A stretch of 64,000 nt of DNA from Phenylobacterium montanum. Lineage in GTDB: Bacteria; Pseudomonadota; Alphaproteobacteria; Caulobacterales; Caulobacteraceae. The stretch covers positions 1,364,001-1,428,000 of the forward strand of contig NZ_CP073078.1 in the NCBI RefSeq assembly GCF_018135625.1. Direction: 5' to 3'. The position numbers and the translations under genes were made by a program. Under the pieces are notes generated by a model. It saw nothing but the letters and a program-made list of their open reading frames with translations. It had not been told where the DNA came from and did not search any database. This document shows, piece by piece, positions 35,239 to 43,091 of the stretch (the first letter of the stretch is position 1; the number at the start of each line of letters is the position of its first letter).

Positions 35239-35999
35239 TCCGCACCCTCGCCCTGATCGCCGCCGTCAGCTTCGTGCTGGCCATCGGTTGCTTCGCCGGC
35301 GTGATGGCCAGCGCCGGCGGCCCCTTCTGGATCGACGATAGCGGCCAGGTTCACCGCGGAACCTGGAGCCACTGGGACCACGACCATGAGGACCATGAGC
35401 ATTGGAACCGCTCGCATGACGACGACGGCGACCGCTCGCCGGCCGCCCAGCGCGACTTCACCTGGACCGGCGGCCACAAGCTGATCATCGACGTCCCCGC
35501 CGACGTCACCTATCAGCAAGGCGCGGCCACCAAGCTGACCATCAGTGGGCCGCAGGCGGTGCTGAACCGGCTGCGCGTCCAGAACGGCGAGATCTCGACC
35601 GACGGCTTCGGCTGGGATGACGGCCGGCTGAAGATCAGCCTGACCGCGCCGGACGTGGACAGCTTCGAGGTCAACGGCTCGGGCGACCTGGCCATCACCG
35701 GCTTCAACCACGACCAGCTGTCGGTGGAGATCGCCGGCTCGGGCAAGGCCGCCGCCGAGGGCCAGGCCAAGCGGGCCGAGCTGCACATCAGCGGCTCGGG
35801 CGACGCCGACTTCACCAACCTGAAGCTGGACGAGGCCAAGGTCGAGGTCTCGGGCTCGGGCGACGCGGTGATCGGCCCCAAGCAGATGGCCCAGGTCGAC
35901 ATCTCCGGCAGCGGCAATGTGCGGCTGCTGAACGCGCCCAAGACCCAGAAATTCAGCGTCTCCGGCTCGGGCCAAGTGACCCAGCCGAACAGGGGCTGA
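35235..35999 (+). CDS. DUF2807 (GIN-domain) exported protein
   Basis: A 254-residue DUF2807 protein. The N-terminus has a signal or anchor (TLALIAAVSFVLAIGCFAGV). A His/Asp/Glu-rich stretch (HWDHDHEDHEHWNRSHDDDGD) follows and could chelate metal. The rest is a repetitive beta solenoid with recurring GSG motifs: NGSGDLAIT, AGSGKAAAE, SGSGDADFT, SGSGDAVIG, SGSGNVRLL and SGSGQVTQ. This is the head domain also found in putative autotransporter adhesins. It is the last gene of the PadR operon, closed by a terminator at 36006-36053. Function unknown. Confidence 0.9.
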   Translation: MIRTLALIAAVSFVLAIGCFAGVMASAGGPFWIDDSGQVHRGTWSHWDHDHEDHEHWNRSHDDDGDRSPAAQRDFTWTGGHKLIIDVPADVTYQQGAATKLTISGPQAVLNRLRVQNGEISTDGFGWDDGRLKISLTAPDVDSFEVNGSGDLAITGFNHDQLSVEIAGSGKAAAEGQAKRAELHISGSGDADFTNLKLDEAKVEVSGSGDAVIGPKQMAQVDISGSGNVRLLNAPKTQKFSVSGSGQVTQPNRG

Positions 36000-36005
36000 A
36001 GCCCA

Positions 36006-36053
36006 AGAGCGCCGCGCGCGATTCGGGAATCGCGCGCGGCGCTCTAGTTTTTT
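36006..36053 (+). terminator. Strong rho-independent terminator of the PadR operon
   Basis: A perfect 19-base stem, AGAGCGCCGCGCGCGATTC at 36006-36024 with its complement at 36027-36045, encloses a two-base loop, followed by AG and six T (36048-36053). It begins seven bases after the DUF2807 stop. Confidence 0.9.
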
Positions 36054-36059
36054 GATGTC

Positions 36060-36104
36060 GCATCGTTTTTGCGGAAAACCGGCATCCACTTTTCCGCACG
36101 ATGC
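36060..36104. repeat. REP-like palindromic element
   Basis: A 45-base palindrome with perfect 7-base ends (GCATCGT and ACGATGC) and internal complementary stretches GCGGAAAA and TTTTCCGC. It resembles the inner part of the two longer repeats at 56171 and 58735 in opposite orientation (GCGGAAAAGTGGATGCCGG versus GCGAAAAAGTGGATACCGG). It lies between the PadR operon terminator and the end of the phytanoyl-CoA dioxygenase gene. Confidence 0.75.
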
Positions 36105-36105
36105 T

Positions 36106-36897
36106 TTAGCGATCCCAGATCGAGCGGAAGCTTCCACGGCCCGTCAGGCGCTGCTGGGGGCTCTGCTTGTCGATGTGGCCGATCAGGCCGCGATAGACGC
36201 CATAGCCGATCAGCTCCTGCAGCCGGGGCGAAAAGCCCCTCACCTGCGCCGGGTCCAGGCCCAGCTGCTGGTTCTCCTGCTGGCGGATGAAGCCGGCGCA
36301 ATAGTTCATCGCCACCCCCATGCGCCGCCGGTCCGTGCGATTGGCGCCGCCGCCATGCCAGAGCGCGCCGTCCCAGATCAGCACCGAGCCCTTGGCCATC
36401 TCGGCCGGGATGGTGTCATAGGCGCCGCCGTACTCGGGATTGGCCTTCAGGTGGGAGCCCGGGACCAGGCGGGTGGCGCCATTGGGCTCGGTGAAGTCGG
36501 TCAGGGCCCACATGGAATTGCAGACTAGCGGACGATGCGGCTTGTCCAGCGGGATCACCTGGTCGTCGGCGTGGATCGGCTGGGCGACCTCGCCGGGGTC
36601 GATGGCGATCGAGGACAGGGACGAGATCAGGCAGCCGGCATCAAGCACGCCCTCTACGATTGGCAGCACCGCGGGGTGAACCGGAACGCGGTCGAAGGGC
36701 GCGCCGAAGGCCAGGAGGTTGTAGATGCGCACCGTGTGACGGCCTTCGAAATCGTTGCCGGCGGGGCGGACGTCCCGCTCCCGCTCGATCCGCGCCAGGG
36801 CCTCGTTGAGGGCGTCGACCAGGTCGGGCTTTATGGCGTTCTCGACGATCGTGTAGCCCCGCGCCTGGACCTGAGCGATATGGGCCTCCGCATCCAT
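36106..36897 (-). CDS. Phytanoyl-CoA dioxygenase family protein
   Basis: A 263-residue Fe(II)/2-oxoglutarate dioxygenase. His109 and Asp111 in QPIHADDQV and His181 in LWHGGGANRT form the iron facial triad, and Arg187 or Arg190 should bind 2-oxoglutarate. ATRLVPGSHL is the usual family core strand. Members hydroxylate acyl-CoAs, halogenated or betaine-like compounds or natural products; the substrate is unknown. The ATG follows AGGTGAGGGAAAGACC. It is divergent from the MDR oxidoreductase. Confidence 0.9.
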   Translation of the reverse strand: MDAEAHIAQVQARGYTIVENAIKPDLVDALNEALARIERERDVRPAGNDFEGRHTVRIYNLLAFGAPFDRVPVHPAVLPIVEGVLDAGCLISSLSSIAIDPGEVAQPIHADDQVIPLDKPHRPLVCNSMWALTDFTEPNGATRLVPGSHLKANPEYGGAYDTIPAEMAKGSVLIWDGALWHGGGANRTDRRRMGVAMNYCAGFIRQQENQQLGLDPAQVRGFSPRLQELIGYGVYRGLIGHIDKQSPQQRLTGRGSFRSIWDR

Positions 36898-36989
36898 GGT
36901 CTTTCCCTCACCTCTGTCCGGAACAAGGCCTATCGTCAGGCGCTATCGCGGCGTGCATGATCATCCCCAACAATAACGGGAGCCGGCGC

Positions 36990-37991
36990 ATGGGCGAGAT
37001 CAATCGTCAGATCCAACTGGTGGCCTCGCCCCAGGGCAAGCTGGGCCTGGAGCACTTCAAGCTGGTCGAAGGCGCGATGCCGACGATCGGCGAGGGCCAG
37101 GTGCTGTTGCGCACCCGCCTGCTCTCGCTGGACGCCGCCAACCGGGCCTGGATGCAGGGCGCGACCTACCGCTCGGCGGTGGAGGCGGGCCAGGTGATGG
37201 CCGGCGGCGCGGTGGCCGAGGTCGTTCAGTCGACCGCGGCCGGCTTCGCCCCCGGCGACCTGGTCTTCGCCGACACCGGCTGGCAGGACTTCTCCGCCCT
37301 TCCGGCCACGGGCCTGCAGAAGCTGGCGCCGATGGAGCCGATGAGCCACCTGCTCAGCGTCTATGGCGTGGCCGGCCTGACCGCCTATTTCGGCCTCCTG
37401 GAATGCGGCCAGCCCAAGGCCGGCGAGACCGTGGTGGTCTCGGCCGCAGCCGGTTCGGTCGGTTCTCTGGTGGGCCAGATCGCCAAGATCAAGGGCTGCC
37501 GCGTGGTCGGCATCGCCGGAGGCGCGGACAAGTGCGCCTATCTGACCGGCGAACTCGGCTTCGACGCGGCCATCGACTACAAGGCGACGCCGGTCGGCAA
37601 GGCCCTGCGCGAGGCCTGCCCGGGCGGGATAGACGTCTATTTCGACAATGTCGGCGGCGACATCTTCGAGGCCTGCCTGTTCAACATGAAGCTGCACGGG
37701 CGCATCGCCTGCTGCGGGGCGGTCTCGCAATATGACGGCGCGCCGCCGCCGCATGGGCCGCGCGGTGTGCCGGGCTTGATCGTGGTGCGTCGCTTGACCC
37801 TGCGTGGCTTCATCGTCTCGGACTTCTACGACCAGCAGTCCAAGGCCCTGGGCGACCTGAAGGGCTGGGTCGAGTCCGGCCAACTGAAGGTCCCCGAGGA
37901 TATCATCCAGGGCCTGGAGAACACTCCCGCCGCCCTGATCGGCCTGCTTGCCGGCCAGAACGTCGGCAAGCGCATGGTGCGGGTCAGCTAG
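36990..37991 (+). CDS. Zinc-free MDR NADP-dependent oxidoreductase (CurA/leukotriene B4 dehydrogenase-like)
   Basis: A 333-residue medium-chain reductase without the zinc ligands of alcohol dehydrogenases. The nucleotide motif is VVVSAAAGSVGSLVGQIAKIKG with CRVVGIAGG, and DVYFDNVGGDIFEACL is the characteristic downstream strand of the prostaglandin reductase/CurA group. It probably reduces enones with NADPH. ATG 36990 has GGGAG about nine bases ahead; an earlier ATG at 36957 lacks a good site. N-terminal RQIQLVASPQGKLGLEHFKLVEG matches the family. Confidence 0.9.
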   Translation: MGEINRQIQLVASPQGKLGLEHFKLVEGAMPTIGEGQVLLRTRLLSLDAANRAWMQGATYRSAVEAGQVMAGGAVAEVVQSTAAGFAPGDLVFADTGWQDFSALPATGLQKLAPMEPMSHLLSVYGVAGLTAYFGLLECGQPKAGETVVVSAAAGSVGSLVGQIAKIKGCRVVGIAGGADKCAYLTGELGFDAAIDYKATPVGKALREACPGGIDVYFDNVGGDIFEACLFNMKLHGRIACCGAVSQYDGAPPPHGPRGVPGLIVVRRLTLRGFIVSDFYDQQSKALGDLKGWVESGQLKVPEDIIQGLENTPAALIGLLAGQNVGKRMVRVS

Positions 37992-38075
37992 GGGGACCCC
38001 TGGTCAAACCCGGTCGCCTCACCCACATCCACAAACGCAACCCACATCCGCCGCCAGACGCCCGGAGCCTGCCGC

Positions 38076-38957
38076 ATGACCGAACCCACCGAGTACATCC
38101 CGCCCAAGGTCTGGGTCTGGAACAAGGAAAGCGGCGGACGCTTCGCCAATATCAACCGGCCGATCGCCGGGCCGACGCACGACAAGGTGCTGCCGGTCGG
38201 GCGCCACCCGATGCAGCTCTACTCCCTGGCCACGCCCAACGGGGTCAAGGTCACGGTGATGCTGGAAGAGCTCCTGGCCCTGGGCCACGCAGGCGCCGAG
38301 TACGACGCCTGGCTGATCCGCATCAACGAGGGCGACCAGTTCGGCAGCGGCTTCGTGGCCGTCAATCCCAACTCCAAGATCCCCGCCCTTCTGGACCGCA
38401 GCGGCCCCGAGCCGATCCGTGTGTTCGAGTCGGGCGCCATCCTCTTGCACTTGGCCGAGAAGTTCGGCGCCTATCTGCCCACCGAGCCCAAGGCGCGGGC
38501 CGAGTGCCTGTCATGGTTGTTCTGGCAGATGGGCAGCGCCCCCTATCTGGGCGGCGGCTTCGGCCACTTCTACGCCTACGCCCCGACCAAGATCGAATAC
38601 GCCATCGACCGCTTCGCCATGGAGGTGAAGCGCCAACTGGACGTGCTGGACCGGCGGCTGGCCGAGGCCGAGTTCCTAGCCGGAGACCAGTACACCATCG
38701 CCGACATGGCGGTCTGGCCCTGGTATGGCGCCCTGGCCAAGGGCCTGCTGTATGAGGGTGGCGAATTCCTCAGCGTGCAGGACTACAAGAACGTGCAGCG
38801 CTGGACCGACCACATCGCCGAGAGGCCCGCGGTCAAGCGCGGACGGATGGTCAACCGCGGCTGGGGCGATCCCGCCAGCCAGCTGATCGAACGCCACGAC
38901 GCCTCGGACTTCGAGACCCGCACCCAGGACAAGCTGGCGCCGGCGGCGGAGGGCTAG
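38076..38957 (+). CDS. yghU: YghU-type glutathione S-transferase
   Basis: A 293-residue GST of the nu/YghU class, acting as a disulfide-bond reductase or organic hydroperoxidase with two bound glutathiones. Family features are the N-terminal extension, PVGRHPMQLYSLATPNGVKVTVML, NPNSKIPAL with FESGAILLHLAEKF, and the long C-terminal helical domain with MGSAPYLGGGFGHF. Length agrees with family members (about 290). It overlaps the convergent methyltransferase gene by four bases at the 3' ends. Start ATG 38076 is the first in frame. Confidence 0.9.
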   Translation: MTEPTEYIPPKVWVWNKESGGRFANINRPIAGPTHDKVLPVGRHPMQLYSLATPNGVKVTVMLEELLALGHAGAEYDAWLIRINEGDQFGSGFVAVNPNSKIPALLDRSGPEPIRVFESGAILLHLAEKFGAYLPTEPKARAECLSWLFWQMGSAPYLGGGFGHFYAYAPTKIEYAIDRFAMEVKRQLDVLDRRLAEAEFLAGDQYTIADMAVWPWYGALAKGLLYEGGEFLSVQDYKNVQRWTDHIAERPAVKRGRMVNRGWGDPASQLIERHDASDFETRTQDKLAPAAEG

Positions 38958-39577
38958 ACCCGTCCGGCCACGCCCCACTCGTTCCAGCCCACCGGCCGCG
39001 GGGTCTTGGGCAGGTACATGTGCTCGACCCGCTCCAGCGAAAAGCCGGCCTCCGCGATCGCGGAGGCTATGGGGCGGGTCAGGTGGCAGCCGCCGGCGAG
39101 CCGCTTCCAGACCGGCTCCAACCGTCTCTGCCAGCACGCCACGCCCTCGTCGGGCGCCCCGCCGTGCTCGCAGAACAACATCCGCCCGCCAGGTTTCAGC
39201 ACCCGCCGCGCCTCGGCCAGCACCGTGGCCGGCGTGCAGACCGAGCACAGGGTGAAGGTGCAGACCACGCTGTCGAAGCCGGCGTCCTCGAACGGCAGGG
39301 CCTCGCCCACGCCATCCAAGACGCTCACGGACAGCCCCTCCGGCCGCGGCGCCGCCAGAGCCCGCGCGCGCAGGGCCTCGGAAGGATCGACGCCGAACAC
39401 GCCCGAGACTTTGGCCGGATCGTAGAAGGGAAGGTTCAGCCCGCCGCCTATGCCCAGCTCCAATACCCGCCCCTCGGCCAGGGGCACGACCTTGGCGCGC
39501 TGCTTCATGATCGGGCGCGCCGAGCAGGCGCAGCCGATCAGCCGCGGCATGATGTGGCGATCATAAAACGAAGTCAT
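38954..39577 (-). CDS. Class I SAM-dependent methyltransferase
   Basis: A 207-residue methyltransferase of the UbiE/type-11 kind. SAM-binding motif I is RVLELGIGGGLNLPFY, motif II is FGVDPSEAL, and VCTFTLCSV with RVLKPGGRMLFCEHG make motifs post-I and III. CACSARPIMKQR near the N-terminus is shared with small methyltransferases of the METTL7-like group, which methylate thiols or lipids. The substrate is unknown. No membrane segment is obvious. Confidence 0.87.
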   Translation of the reverse strand: MTSFYDRHIMPRLIGCACSARPIMKQRAKVVPLAEGRVLELGIGGGLNLPFYDPAKVSGVFGVDPSEALRARALAAPRPEGLSVSVLDGVGEALPFEDAGFDSVVCTFTLCSVCTPATVLAEARRVLKPGGRMLFCEHGGAPDEGVACWQRRLEPVWKRLAGGCHLTRPIASAIAEAGFSLERVEHMYLPKTPRPVGWNEWGVAGRV

Positions 39578-39692
39578 AGGGGAAGCTTACGCACGCTCTG
39601 CGCCATCTGTCAGGATGTTACTTCTTTGACGACGCCTGGTGGACTTCGGCAGCCCGACCTCAGACGGATTTTTGCATTCCGAGAAGCGCAAG

Positions 39693-39848
39693 ATGAATTC
39701 TCCGACCTTGACCTACCGCACGAACCACGCTCGCTTCCATCCGAGCGCCAGCCACATGCTCCCGGCGGCGATCGCAGGCGCCCTGGGCCTGTCACCGAAG
39801 GCCACGGAGAACATGATCTTCACCAGCTTCCGCTACTATCCGTTCTAA
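39693..39848 (+). CDS. Small 51-residue protein with its own terminator
   Basis: A short reading frame starting MNSPTLTYRTNHARFHPSAS and ending SFRYYPF, with GLSPKATENM in the middle. It contains no membrane segment or known motif. A strong terminator lies 29 bases after its stop, which supports transcription as a separate unit. It could be a microprotein or a small-RNA-associated frame; the ATG at 39639 in the same frame is an alternative start. I do not recognise it. Confidence 0.45.
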   Translation: MNSPTLTYRTNHARFHPSASHMLPAAIAGALGLSPKATENMIFTSFRYYPF

Positions 39849-39876
39849 AAGTCAGGACTTTTCGAAAGTCTGCGAA

Positions 39877-39901
39877 GGGCGCGCCTCGGCGCGCCCTTTT
39901 T
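39877..39901 (+). terminator. Rho-independent terminator after the 51-residue gene
   Basis: A perfect 9-base stem, GGGCGCGCC (39877-39885) with GGCGCGCCC (39888-39896), has a two-base loop and is followed by five T (39897-39901). It could also end transcripts in the plus direction coming from further upstream. Confidence 0.85.
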
Positions 39902-39954
39902 GTTCGGTTGGGTGGCTGAGGCGCTTCAAATGGAAATTGGGTGCGAGGCCCCAC

Positions 39955-41376
39955 TCACAACCGTACATATACGTAGTCGGTCGGCCGATCGTTGATCCCC
40001 TGGTCCGGCGGCGCGATCCAGGACGCCATCTTGCCCGGCTCGGTCACCGGCCGCATCAGGCTGTGAACGAAGGCGCGGTCGGCCTCGGTCGGCAGCCAAG
40101 CGTCCTTTTGGACGGCGAAAGCTTCGGCGCTGATCGGCCGGCCGTCGAGGTCCACGCTCGCCCCCGCCCAGGCCCCGATCTGGCGGTTGAAGCGCCGGTT
40201 GGGCAGGCGGTAGCGGAAGTCGAACCCGGCTGCAGCGATGATCCGGTTCCACCGCTCCATGAATATCTCGCACTCCTCGACATAGGACGAGCGGATGGTC
40301 TCGTTCAGCGCGTTGCGCAGGGGGATCTCCTCGCTGGCGACGCCGCCGCGCCCGTCGGGGCTTTCCAGGGTGAAGGTCTGGCCCTGGGCCAAGTGGTCGT
40401 CATAGCGCGCCTCGTCGGGGCGCCCTTTCAGGCCGCCGGCGAAATAGGCGGCGGCGTTGGAGGAAGCCTCCGAGCCGAACAGGTCGACCGCCGACGAGAA
40501 CCAGAAATTGATGTACCGCTGGATGGTCGGCAGGTCGATCGCGCCGGCCGCGCGGATCGCTGCGGGATCGTCGGTCCTGAGCTCATTCATCACCTCGATG
40601 GTCCGCTTGGTCACCCGGGCCAGGCCCGTGTGACCGATGAACATGTGGTGGGCTTCCTCGGTCAGCATGAACTGGCAGGTGCGCGCCAGGGGATCGAAGG
40701 CGGATTCCGCCAGGGACATCAGCTGGTACTTGCCGTCGCGGTCGGTGAAGAAGGTGAACATGAAGAAGCTCAGCCAGTCGCTGATCGGCTCGTTGAAGGT
40801 GCCGAGGATGCGTGGCTTGTCGGCGTCGCCCGAATGACGGATCAGCAGTTCCTCGGCCTCTTCGCGCCCGTCGCGGCCGAAATGGGCGTGCAGCAGATAG
40901 ACCATGGCCCAGAGGTGGCGGCCTTCCTCGACATTGACCTGGAAAAGGCCGCGGAGGTCGTAGAGCGAGGGCGCGGTCAGGCCCAGGAGGCGCTGCTGCT
41001 CCACCGAGGCCGGCTCGGTGTCGCCCTGTGTCACGATCAGGCGGCGAAGGGTCGAGCGGTGCTCGCCGGGCACCTGCTGCCAGGCCGGCTTGCCGTATTC
41101 GTCGCCGAAGCCGATGGTCCGGTCCGGGGTGGGATCGGCCAGAAAGATACCCCAGCGGTAGTCGGGCATCTTCACGTGCCCGAACGAGGCCCAGCCCTTG
41201 CGGTCGACCGAAACCGCCGTGCGCAGATAGACGTCGGCGGACTGGAAGTCGCTGGGCCCCAGGTCGCGCCACCAGTCGAGGAAGCGGGGCTGCCAGTGCT
41301 CCAGCGCGCGTTGCAGCGTGCGGTTGGACGCGAGGTCCACATTGTTGGGGATGCGCTCCTGGTAGTCGATGGCCAT
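39955..41376 (-). CDS. boxB: Benzoyl-CoA 2,3-epoxidase subunit BoxB
   Basis: A 473-residue diiron oxygenase that epoxidises benzoyl-CoA at the 2,3 position with O2 in the aerobic box pathway; it needs the reductase BoxA. Diagnostic stretches are YQERIPNNVDLASNRTLQRA at the N-terminus, FQVNVEEGRHLWAMVYLL and FMLTEEAHHMFIGHTGL with the iron-binding ExxH pairs, and RPTDYVYVRL at the C-terminus. Length agrees with characterised BoxB. Its ATG overlaps the boxC stop (TGATG), so the two are translationally coupled. Confidence 0.95.
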   Translation of the reverse strand: MAIDYQERIPNNVDLASNRTLQRALEHWQPRFLDWWRDLGPSDFQSADVYLRTAVSVDRKGWASFGHVKMPDYRWGIFLADPTPDRTIGFGDEYGKPAWQQVPGEHRSTLRRLIVTQGDTEPASVEQQRLLGLTAPSLYDLRGLFQVNVEEGRHLWAMVYLLHAHFGRDGREEAEELLIRHSGDADKPRILGTFNEPISDWLSFFMFTFFTDRDGKYQLMSLAESAFDPLARTCQFMLTEEAHHMFIGHTGLARVTKRTIEVMNELRTDDPAAIRAAGAIDLPTIQRYINFWFSSAVDLFGSEASSNAAAYFAGGLKGRPDEARYDDHLAQGQTFTLESPDGRGGVASEEIPLRNALNETIRSSYVEECEIFMERWNRIIAAAGFDFRYRLPNRRFNRQIGAWAGASVDLDGRPISAEAFAVQKDAWLPTEADRAFVHSLMRPVTEPGKMASWIAPPDQGINDRPTDYVYVRL

Positions 41377-43019
41377 CAGACTCGCTCCCAATTGAATTGC
41401 GGCTTGGATCCCGAGCCGAACAGCTTCAGGGCCCCGGCCTCGCCGGTGGCGTTCGGGCGGTTGAACACCCAGTTCTGCCAGGCTGACAGCCGGCCGAAGA
41501 TCTTGGTGGCGAGGCTTTCGCGGCCGGCGAAGCGCAGGGACGCCTCCAGGCCGGTCAGGGCGTCCGGCGACAGGGCGGCCCGCTCCTCGATGGCGATGCG
41601 AATCTCCTCGTCCCAATCGAGATCGTCGGGCGCGACCGTGACGAGGCCGTGCTCGAAGGCCTGGTCGGCCCCGAGGGACCGCCCGGAGAGCTGGCGCAAT
41701 TCCCCCAGGCGGACCTCGTCGCCCGAAAAGCGCGCCGCCAGCCGGGACTGGCCCGTCAGATCCGGCAACAGGCCGAAGTTGAGCCCGTCCAGGGCGATCG
41801 AGACGGCTTCCGGGTCATCCTCCGGCAGGGTCAGCATGTAGCTGCGGTCGGCCGCCAGGGCGACTTCGAACAGCAGGCCCGCAAAGCATGAGGCGCGGTC
41901 GATCACCGCGTAGAGACTGCGCGAAGTGGCGTCCAGACGATGCAGGGTCCGGCGCAATAGGCCCACCGTCTCGCGCGCCAGCCAATGGTCCTGGTGCTCG
42001 ATCAAGCCACGGTCGGCGGCCAGCACGGCGGCCGGATCGCCCTCGCTGCGGATCACCCAAAGGCCGAGTTCCGGCTCGTTGGCGCGCAGCATCAGGATGG
42101 CGTCGTCCAACTCCCGCGCCAGGGCCAGCGGCCACCAGTCGGCGCCGCGAGCGGTGATCTGGTCGAGAGACAGGCTTTCGACCGTTTCAGGCGCCTTCAG
42201 GGTCAGATGAACCGTGCGGCCTGCCCTGTCGAAGCGGGCGTCGACGTGCCGATAGTGGTAGCCGGTCTCGTCAATGCAGCGTTCGAGCGGCGTAAGGGCG
42301 ATCCCGTCAGCGCTTTCAGGCCGCGAAGACTTCGCGACCAGCGCTTCGGCCCGCTCGCGCACCTTGGCCGGGAACGCGTTCGGGGCGGCGATATGGTCGA
42401 CCAGACCCCAGGCCAGGGCCTTGGCGCCCTTGACCCCATCGGCGCTGGTGCAGAACAGGTCGGCCAGGTCGCGCCGCACCTTGCGCTTGTCGACCACGCG
42501 CGTCAGGCCGCCGGTGCCGGGCAGGACGCCCAAAAGCGGCACTTCCGGCAGGCTGACCACGCTGGAGCGGTCATCGATCAGCACGATTTCGTCGCAGGCC
42601 AAGGCGACTTCATAGCCGCCGCCGGCGGTGGTCCCGTTCAGCGCGGCGACGAACTTCAGGCCGTCGTGTCGCGAAGAGTCTTCCAGGCCGTTGCGGGTCT
42701 CGTTGGTGAACTTGCAGAAATTCACCTTCCAGCCGTGGCTGGAGTGGCCCAGCATGTAGATGTTGGCGCCGGCGCAGAACATGCGGTCCTTGCCGCTGGT
42801 GATCACCACGCAGCCGACCTGGGGGTGCTCGAAGCGAATCCGCTGCAGGGCGTCGTAGAGCTCGATGTCGACGCCCAGGTCATAGGAATTGAGCTTGAGC
42901 CGGTAGCCCGGGACCAGTCCGCCTTCCTCGTCGACATCCAGCGTCAGGGTGGCGATGCGGCCGTCCACCGCCAGGCGCCAGTGGCGATAAGCCGTTGGCG
43001 TGCGATCGAAGGTGATCAT
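41376..43019 (-). CDS. boxC: Benzoyl-CoA-dihydrodiol lyase BoxC
   Basis: A 547-residue crotonase-superfamily enzyme that opens the benzoyl-CoA epoxide ring to 3,4-dehydroadipyl-CoA semialdehyde and formate. The N-terminal crotonase half shows CVVITSGKDRMFCAGANIYML and FVAALNGTTAGGGYEVALACDEIVL, and the C-terminal half is a second, divergent crotonase domain. FCKFTNETRNGLEDSS is specific to BoxC. It is divergent across a 72-base gap from the boxR terminus side and coupled to boxB. Length is normal for the family (about 550). Confidence 0.95.
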   Translation of the reverse strand: MITFDRTPTAYRHWRLAVDGRIATLTLDVDEEGGLVPGYRLKLNSYDLGVDIELYDALQRIRFEHPQVGCVVITSGKDRMFCAGANIYMLGHSSHGWKVNFCKFTNETRNGLEDSSRHDGLKFVAALNGTTAGGGYEVALACDEIVLIDDRSSVVSLPEVPLLGVLPGTGGLTRVVDKRKVRRDLADLFCTSADGVKGAKALAWGLVDHIAAPNAFPAKVRERAEALVAKSSRPESADGIALTPLERCIDETGYHYRHVDARFDRAGRTVHLTLKAPETVESLSLDQITARGADWWPLALARELDDAILMLRANEPELGLWVIRSEGDPAAVLAADRGLIEHQDHWLARETVGLLRRTLHRLDATSRSLYAVIDRASCFAGLLFEVALAADRSYMLTLPEDDPEAVSIALDGLNFGLLPDLTGQSRLAARFSGDEVRLGELRQLSGRSLGADQAFEHGLVTVAPDDLDWDEEIRIAIEERAALSPDALTGLEASLRFAGRESLATKIFGRLSAWQNWVFNRPNATGEAGALKLFGSGSKPQFNWERV

Positions 43020-43040
43020 GAACGACTCCCTATTCAGGAG

Positions 43041-43086
43041 TTATAATGCATCTCAAATTCAGCCAAGCAAGCATTATATTGCATAT
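43041..43086. promoter_or_regulatory. Candidate BoxR operator and promoter upstream of boxC
   Basis: TTATAATGCAT at 43041-43051 and GCATTATATTGCATAT at 43071-43086 share the inverted ATGCAT/GCATTAT theme and lie in the AT-rich gap just upstream of boxC. The same theme recurs at 43996-44010 in the boxR/ligase promoter region. BoxR of Azoarcus is known to bind TGCA-containing operators, so these are the natural sites; TATAAT could be the boxC -10 element. Confidence 0.5.
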
Positions 43087-43091
43087 TTCTG

